Below, piece by piece: positions 14,465 to 19,524 of a stretch of DNA of 19,524 nucleotides. The stretch covers positions 1 to 19,524 of the forward strand of contig JBBAEA010000061.1 of assembly GCA_041656175.1 (NCBI GenBank), written 5' to 3'. The notes beneath the pieces are model-generated. The model worked only from the letters and a program-made list of their open reading frames with translations, had not been told where the DNA came from and did not search any database. Within the stretch, counting starts at the first letter, position 1. Every line of letters begins with the position of its first letter. Source of the DNA: JBBAEA01 sp041656175. Its GTDB lineage: Bacteria; Myxococcota_A; Bradymonadia; UBA4248. Position numbers and translations under genes: made by a program.

Positions 14465-15832
14465 CTATTCGCAGACCGTGGCTGTATCATAACCACCTTT
14501 GCATTTTAAATCGCCACAGGGTTCTACGACAATACTTCCATCCACGCAGTAAATGCGGTCATTCTTTGCAGAACAGTATCCATTACCTTTCACCGCGTTA
14601 CCGCAAGGTCTATCTGCGACGGCTTCTGCACCGCACTCCAGCGCATCTAGACCAGAATTATAAGAGCAATACAAGGCATTGCTATCGCTGCAGATTCTGG
14701 TTTCCACAATGTCGCGATCAGCATCACAATAAGTCACTGTTTGACTTTCACCTTCTAAACCGCAGTAGCCAAATGCTGTGGCGTTTCCTTCACAATGCTT
14801 AAAGCAATATGCCATATTTGCGCTGTTGATCGCGCATCTTTCATCAGTATTACAGTTAGCTTTCGCTACTTTATTTTTGTCGCAATAGATGGCTCTTCTG
14901 TTGTCTTTGGAGCAAATGCCTTCCTCTGTCAAACTGCCACATGCAGCGCCGACGTCGGGCTCTTTATCTTTATCAACACAAGATGCTTTGTCATTAACAA
15001 CTTCGCATACTTCATTAGCTCCGCACTTTTTATAGTCGATGACTCCATCCTCGGAGCAAAACTTTATATGATCACTACCGTCGCATACACCGTTGCTAGT
15101 GAGGTCGCCACACTTGCAAGCAGCATAATCGTTGTTTCCAATTTTACAGCCATCTGCGCAATCATCGGCATAGATTACTCCTTCATGGCAAAAATAGACT
15201 TTACTGTTGTCTTTAGCGCAAACGCCGTTTTCGCTTAAGTTGCCGCATGGAGCACCAACAACGGGATCTTTGGCTTCACTTTCATTACGACAGGCAGCAA
15301 CGCCGTCGTTTACGACGCATTTTTTGCCATCTTCGCAAGAAGTATGCTCAAGATAGCCCAAGCTGTTACAACTGGATTGAAGAGTGTCGTTGGTACATAC
15401 ACCATTTTCAGTAATATCTCCACATTTGCAAGCAGCTACATCGTTAGAAGCCATAAAGCAGCCACTGGCGCATGTTTCTTTAGCAACAAGCTTAGAGCTA
15501 GAGCAATAGAAAGCATGCCCATCTTGGCAAACGCCTTTGCTGCTCAGATCGCCACAAGAAGCACCCACTACGTATTTTTTCTCTTCCTCTTGCCCTGTGC
15601 AGAAAGCTTCGCCGCTATCTCGTACTTCGCAGCCTTGGGCGCAGGACTCAACTACGATAGTGCCTGTAATATTACAAAACACACGACTTCCGCGGTCACA
15701 AAAACCCTTGGAATTTACCAAGTTTTTACACGCATCACCTGCTTTGTATTTGGGTTTGCTGCTACTGTCGTCACAAGCTTGTGTCATTAATAAAGCGCCT
15801 AAACCAAGCATTAACAAATATCGTTTTTTCAT
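14465..15832 (-). CDS. Surface lipoprotein made of eight Cys-rich modules
   Basis: ATG 15832 has AAGGAG seven bases upstream and yields 455 aa with a textbook lipoprotein signal (MKKRYLLMLGLGALLMTQAC, lipidated C20) followed by acidic DDSSS. The remainder is eight consecutive modules of about 45-55 residues, each with about six cysteines. A typical unit reads VGAxCGxLxxxGVC, then a short strand ending F/Y-C, then a C-G-C or K-C pair and a final A-C. Modules 2-3 and 4-5 form a repeated two-module unit joined as AACK-CGD without linker, while others are separated by acidic linkers rich in E, K and D. No enzymatic motif is seen. Disulfide-stabilised adhesion or scaffold function outside the cell is inferred. 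The family is not one I can name. A terminator follows and a sigma-54-like site precedes. Confidence 0.85.
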   Translation of the reverse strand: MKKRYLLMLGLGALLMTQACDDSSSKPKYKAGDACKNLVNSKGFCDRGSRVFCNITGTIVVESCAQGCEVRDSGEAFCTGQEEEKKYVVGASCGDLSSKGVCQDGHAFYCSSSKLVAKETCASGCFMASNDVAACKCGDITENGVCTNDTLQSSCNSLGYLEHTSCEDGKKCVVNDGVAACRNESEAKDPVVGAPCGNLSENGVCAKDNSKVYFCHEGVIYADDCADGCKIGNNDYAACKCGDLTSNGVCDGSDHIKFCSEDGVIDYKKCGANEVCEVVNDKASCVDKDKEPDVGAACGSLTEEGICSKDNRRAIYCDKNKVAKANCNTDERCAINSANMAYCFKHCEGNATAFGYCGLEGESQTVTYCDADRDIVETRICSDSNALYCSYNSGLDALECGAEAVADRPCGNAVKGNGYCSAKNDRIYCVDGSIVVEPCGDLKCKGGYDTATVCE

Positions 15833-15899
15833 CACTCTACTCCTTAAGTTCAATTAACCCATGCCTTCACCTGCGATCAGGCAACACGTATAACATACT

Positions 15900-15916
15900 A
15901 GCAAGAATTGTGCCGA
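15900..15916 (-). promoter_or_regulatory. Sigma-54-like promoter of the eight-module lipoprotein gene
   Basis: On the minus strand CGGCAC-AATTC-TTGCT matches TGGCAC-N5-TTGCW with one mismatch and exact spacing, about 70 bp before the start codon. An overlapping sigma-70 reading (TTGAAA, 16-bp gap, TAGTAT) is also possible, so the promoter type is unsettled. Confidence 0.42.
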
Positions 15917-16040
15917 TTTCAAATTTTTAGCCATCCCAAGGAATTGAAGCCGTATTGACTAAAATGCCTCTCTTATGAAAACGATGCCCTTTTTACATAA
16001 GCATGCTCAAAGAAGCGCCGATGAATGCAAAAAACCGTTA

Positions 16041-16423
16041 AGGAAGCTCTGATTTATTGGGGCTACCGCCCCAAACCCCGTCTAAGGGGTCGAAACGAGT
16101 AAAACTAAGTGTTTTACGAGTTGATGACCCGCTTTCGCAGTGAGCATGTCCAAGCCAAGCTCGCTTGAGCTTGTGACATGCGAACAAGAAAAAAAACCGT
16201 AGGTTTTTCATGAGACTAGATTTGCGCAATCGAACGCAAGCCTGCGTGAGTGCAGCGCAAATCGTAGTCGGAATTGAGGAACTGAGCCCTTAGAACCCGT
16301 TTTTGTGTGTAGGGCATTGATTTTATTGACTTTATTTTGAAAACCCGCTTGATTTTCGTTGTTTTTCTCATAGGCAGGTTTGAAAGCTGCCCCTTACTGT
16401 TTGTGCATTGTTCAGAGCTTCCC
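16041..16423 (+). mobile_element. TA-flanked MITE-like repeat, long form, copy 3 (complete)
   Basis: This 383-bp unit sits between TA dinucleotides (16039-16040 and 16424-16425). Ends are AGGAAGCTCTGA and TCAGAGCTTCCC. It equals the short form except at the CTAAGGG/CCCTTAG stem (16082-16088 and 16287-16293), which encloses 198 nt instead of six. The insert contains successive hairpins: GTAAAAC/GTTTTAC (16099-16117), AAAAACC/GGTTTTT (about 16192-16208), and ATTTGCGC/GCGCAAAT (16220-16262) enclosing CGCA/TGCG. No protein is encoded. It separates the divergent lipoprotein and guanine deaminase genes. Confidence 0.88.
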
Positions 16424-16542
16424 TAGTCATAAATCAGTGCATCTTTATCACGGCAATGCTTGCATGCCACAGCGCATTGTGGATAAATAACTTGTATTCC
16501 TGCATCAAGCAGGCTGTGAGTAGGAAAAAGCGAGGTTTGTGC

Positions 16543-17799
16543 ATGAGATTGGTGATACAGGCGAATATTATTCACGCTCCGAGTTACGGCGATCTACAAA
16601 TTGTGGAAAATGCGTATCTTTGCTTGGAGAAGGGCAGGATTGTTGGCATATTTGATACGATTCCTGAAGCTTTTGAGCAAGCAGAGCGGAATGATTTTGG
16701 CAATGCGCTGCTGATGCCATCATTTGGTGACATGCACTTTCATGCGCCGCAGTACCCGATGCTAGGCATGGGTATGGATCTTCCGCTGATCGAGTGGCTA
16801 AACACGTACACCTTTAAAACCGAGGCGCGATTTTCCGATGTTGCATATGCGCGCGATGTATACAAGCGACTAACGCAGGAGTTGATAGCATGGGGAACTA
16901 CGCGGGTTTGCGCGTTTTCAACCATACACCGCGAAAGCACCTTATTATTGATGGAGGAGTTCGAATCGGCGGGCTTGAGCGGCTTTGTTGGCAAGGTTAA
17001 CATGGATCGCAATGGCTTAGCGCCGCTACAAGAAAGCTGCGAGGAGTCGGTGAGTGAAACCTTATTGTGGCTTGAGCAGAGCAAGGATTTTAAGCGCATC
17101 CGTCCCATTATTACACCGCGTTTTACCCCCTCCTGCAGCGACGAGTTGATGGCGGCACTGGGTAAAATCGCTAAAGAACAAGACTTATATGTGCAATCTC
17201 ACTTGTCGGAGAATTTGGCCGAAATTGCGTGGGTTAAGGATTTACACCCCGATTGTGTGCAATACTGGGAGAGCTACGATAAATATGGGCTCTTTGGCGA
17301 TCACAGCTTGATGGCGCATTGCGTCCATTCGGACGCTAGAGAGCGAAAAGCCATGCGCGATCGCGGTGTTTACGTCGTTCATTGCCCAGACTCAAACACA
17401 AACCTTATGAGTGGAGCAGCTCCCGTTAAGCGCATGATTGCTGAGGGGCAAAAAGTGCTTTTAGGTAGTGACATCGCGGGTGGCGCCATACTTAGTATGA
17501 TGGGTGTTGTGGCGGAAGCTATACGTGTGTCAAAATTTCGCCGCATACTTAGTGAGTGGCAAGAGGACTTTTTGACGGTGGCAGAGGCGTATTACTTGGC
17601 TAGTTCGGCGGCGGCTGAGTATTTTGGAGAAAAGCCTGGTTTGGTGGCGGGTCAGGAGCTACATGCACTGGTCATCGACGATACTAAAGAGCTAGACACG
17701 CAAAGACTAAGTGTACGCGAGCGCTTTGAACGAGCGTTTTATCGTGCTCAAAAGAGCGACATCGTTGCTGTTTACGGTGCCGGGAAGCGTTTGCGTTAA
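16543..17799 (+). CDS. guaD: Guanine deaminase
   Basis: A zinc amidohydrolase that deaminates guanine to xanthine in purine catabolism. ATG 16543 gives 418 aa, starts the usual MRLVIQANIIHAP strand, and has GAGG about 8 nt upstream. A longer in-frame start at 16408 would lie inside the MITE and is rejected. The family signature GDMHFHAPQYPMLGMGMDLPL supplies H65 and H67; QSHLSEN gives H220 and E223; MAHCVH gives H259; GSDIAGG gives D310. The intervals between these ligands match the human enzyme (H82, H84, H240, H279, D330). The length is slightly shorter than E. coli GuaD (439 aa). It stands alone between two MITE copies; no purine transporter or xanthine dehydrogenase is nearby. Confidence 0.95.
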   Translation: MRLVIQANIIHAPSYGDLQIVENAYLCLEKGRIVGIFDTIPEAFEQAERNDFGNALLMPSFGDMHFHAPQYPMLGMGMDLPLIEWLNTYTFKTEARFSDVAYARDVYKRLTQELIAWGTTRVCAFSTIHRESTLLLMEEFESAGLSGFVGKVNMDRNGLAPLQESCEESVSETLLWLEQSKDFKRIRPIITPRFTPSCSDELMAALGKIAKEQDLYVQSHLSENLAEIAWVKDLHPDCVQYWESYDKYGLFGDHSLMAHCVHSDARERKAMRDRGVYVVHCPDSNTNLMSGAAPVKRMIAEGQKVLLGSDIAGGAILSMMGVVAEAIRVSKFRRILSEWQEDFLTVAEAYYLASSAAAEYFGEKPGLVAGQELHALVIDDTKELDTQRLSVRERFERAFYRAQKSDIVAVYGAGKRLR

Positions 17800-17829
17800 T
17801 ATTTACGGCAAAATTCTCGCCAAGGCCTA

Positions 17830-17993
17830 AAGATGCTCTGATTAACGCAAAACAATCAAAAGTGACTAGGGTAAAATAACGAAAGTTAGCTGGGTATTCA
17901 AAATAAAATTAATAAAATCAATGCCCTACACACCAAAGCGGGTTCTAAGGGCTAAAGCCCTTAGACGGTAGCCCCAATAAATCAGAGCTTTTA
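17830..17993 (-). mobile_element. TA-flanked MITE-like repeat, short form, copy 4 (reverse orientation)
   Basis: A 164-bp diverged copy in the opposite orientation, between TA at 17828-17829 and 17994-17995. Ends are AAGATGCTCTGA and TCAGAGCTTTTA. On the minus strand it reads through ATTTATTGGGGCTACCG, a perfect palindrome CTAAGGGCTTTAGCCCTTAG, and the TGTGTAGGGCATTGATTTT block shared with copies 2 and 3. It lies 28 bp after guaD and 205 bp before the FGE-domain lipoprotein start. Confidence 0.85.
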
Positions 17994-18068
17994 TAGGAAT
18001 TCGCGCATGGAAATAATTTTGTATTTATTACATTGTAAGTCTAGCAATTTGTCTATTAAAAATACAGC

Positions 18069-18130
18069 TTCTTTGCTTTGAGCCGAAGTAAGCTCGCCCC
18101 CGCGTAAGCAGGGCGAGCTACGACAAAGAA
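18069..18130 (+). other. Extended stem-loop upstream of FGE-domain lipoprotein gene
   Basis: The inner stem AGCTCGCCC/GGGCGAGCT (9 bp, 11-nt loop, 18091-18119) lies inside an outer TTCTTTG/CAAAGAA pairing. It has no clear T-run. It lies 69 bp before the lipoprotein start and could be a leader structure or weak terminator. Confidence 0.45.
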
Positions 18131-18198
18131 TTATTTGTGTAGCTTGCTTTGTAATGTTACAACCATCTTGGGCTTTGTTTTGGCGGAGGATTGCTAAG

Positions 18199-19524
18199 AT
18201 GCTTGAGCGTATTTATTTTGTGCATAGAAAGCTTGCGTTAAGTGTATTTACTTTATTGTTCATGGGCTACTTCCTTATTTTATCTTGCGAGACGGGTGAA
18301 GTTCTCAATTTTACACCTAACAAAGAAGGTTTGTGCCTCCGCGTGATGCTCGCTGCTGCCCCGATGAGATGGATGATTGCAGTTTTGATGAAATGCGAGC
18401 AGCTGGCAAATGCGAGATGGGCAGTGATGCTGATTACGGGGTAAAGAAGGGGCGTTGTACTAATAAAAATATTTGCCGTCCCGTGGGCTTAAGTGAAGAA
18501 GTTTTTGTTTATGCCTGTAGAGAGCCGTGTGAAAAGCATCAGGAGGCGTGTTTGGATACTAACAATGCTGCCACTTGTATTGATGTTATGAGGGATAACG
18601 ATAACTGCAGTGGATGTTTTTACGATGGTACGGGTAAACGATGTGCTGAGGGGGTGTCGTGTACAGATGGCTATTGCCAATTGTTGTGCCTATCGCCGTT
18701 ACTTAGCTGCGAGGGAACATGTATAAATCCACAGAGCGATAATGAAAACTGTGGCGATTGCGTAGCCGAGGGTAGGGGCGCAAAGTGTACGGCAGGTTTA
18801 CGCTGTAGTAACGGTGTGTGCGGTTCTGACTGTGCTGAAGGCTTTGTGCCTTGCGGCGCAGCTTGTATTAACCCCAAAAATGATCCGAAGCACTGCGGTG
18901 GTTGTTTTTTAACAGGCCATGGCAAAGAGTGCGATGATGGCTACCAATGCATCAACGCAGAGTGTAAGCCGATTTGCGCTGAAGATTGCCAAAACGGTGG
19001 TACTTGCAGCGCTCCCAATAAGTGCACATGCGCATCTGGTTGGAGTGGAGAGACATGTGTAACGCCAGTATGTGATCCTCCTTGTCAAGAAGGGAAGATT
19101 TGCTCAGGACCGAATATCTGTTGCTCGTTAAATTGGACTGGAGAAAATTGTAAAACCCCTGACCGCGTACGGATACCCGCAACGGGGCCATCTACGACCT
19201 TTGGGATGGGGCGCCCAGATAGCGACAGTTGGGAATCCATTGGTGAACAACCGAGCCACAATGTGACTTTAAGCGCGTACATGATGGACCGCTATTTGGT
19301 AACGGCTGCGTCGTATAAGCTATGTGTAGAAGCAGGGAGCTGCACAGCTGCAAACACAGATAGTAACTGCACGTATAATGTAGCAGCTAAAGAGAAGCAC
19401 CCGATCAATTGTGTGGATTGGTTGCAAGCCAAAAGCTATTGCGAGTGGGCAGAGGGGCGTTTACCGACAGAGGCTGAGTGGGAGCGAGCTGCTAAGGGAA
19501 CGACGCACCGACGTTTTCCGTGGG
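18199..19524 (+). CDS. Frameshifted Cys-rich / EGF-like / FGE-sulfatase-domain lipoprotein (3' end outside window)
   Basis: ATG 18199 (GGAGG nine bases upstream) starts a lipoprotein signal (hydrophobic stretch, lipobox ILSC, then ETGEVLN). After Cys 46 (TGC 18334-18336) this frame becomes meaningless and stops at 18444. The coherent protein continues in another frame from CCG 18339 (PRDARCCPDEMDDC) to the window end. That part has Cys-rich units CINPQSDNENCGDC and CINPKNDPKHCGGC, an EGF-like segment (18975-19058, CQNGGTCSAPNKCTCASGW), and then an FGE/SUMF1-like domain from about 19164. The FGE-like domain shows FGMGRPDSD, YLVTAASYKLCVEAG, HPINCVDWLQAKSYCEWA and RLPTEAEWERAAKGT. Such domains are C-type-lectin-fold or nonheme enzymes; the catalytic Cys pair of true FGE would lie beyond the window. 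A single-base deletion, sequencing error or recoding could explain the shift; no slippery run is visible. Confidence 0.8.

Noticed and set aside
14795..15857. Long plus-strand open frames of 106-148 codons opposite the modular lipoprotein
   Set aside because: They are antisense to a gene with signal peptide, ribosome-binding site and terminator, and result from the codon pattern of repeated Cys modules.
16408..16542. 45-codon N-terminal extension of guanine deaminase
   Set aside because: It starts inside the MITE right end and adds a segment not seen in the family; ATG 16543 has a ribosome-binding site and the expected N-terminus.
18154..18444. Independent 96-codon protein upstream of the FGE-domain frame
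   Set aside because: Only its first 46 codons from ATG 18199 look coding (signal peptide and lipobox); the rest is the wrong frame of the Cys-rich protein.

Overview
The window looks like a chromosomal segment of a Myxococcota/Bradymonadota-type (former deltaproteobacterial) Gram-negative bacterium. This is inferred from three traits. There are cysteine-rich lipoproteins with C-(V/I)-N-P-x-x-D-x-x-H-C-G-G-C repeats, one of them fused to a formylglycine-generating-enzyme-like domain. There is a long protein resembling the deltaproteobacterial DUF6178 family. There are also secreted cell-envelope proteins and sigma-54-like promoter candidates. No rRNA, tRNA, CRISPR array, phage gene or transposase gene was seen.

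Layout. 1-1058: the end of a small mobile repeat, then a decayed Cys-rich lipoprotein gene with two in-frame stops. 1160-3599: a terminator, a 325-bp non-autonomous mobile element and a minus-strand MltD-like lytic transglycosylase with LysM repeats. 3703-7459: two copies of a structured palindromic repeat bracket a plus-strand run of a membrane gluzincin peptidase, a small protein, a small lipoprotein, a probable outer-membrane beta-barrel and cytidylate kinase (cmk). 7564-9584: the DUF6178-like gene followed by the second, inverted copy of the 325-bp element. 9865-14179: a sugar-nucleotide cluster with a PglE-like DegT aminotransferase, a membrane PglF/WbpM-like 4,6-dehydratase and a WbpP-like UDP-GlcNAc 4-epimerase. 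These would supply amino- and acetamido-sugars for surface glycan. 14202-15916: a third palindromic repeat, a terminator and a minus-strand lipoprotein built of eight Cys-rich modules with a possible sigma-54 promoter. 16041-17993: two further copies of the small mobile repeat flank guanine deaminase (guaD). 18199-end: a frameshifted Cys-rich/EGF-like/FGE-domain lipoprotein that runs off the window.

The most unusual content is intergenic. Three repeat families are present. (i) Four copies of a TA-flanked, MITE-like element share 12-bp inverted ends and occur in short and long forms; the long form carries a 198-nt structured insert at the tip of a hairpin. (ii) Two inverted 325-bp elements differ at about eight positions, and each carries a very strong hairpin facing the 3' end of a gene. 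(iii) Three roughly 150-bp long-hairpin repeats show paired, compensatory base changes between copies. The small MITE lies 170-210 bp upstream of all three Cys-rich lipoprotein loci, and two of those loci are broken reading frames. This suggests a changeable surface-protein repertoire, but that is inference.
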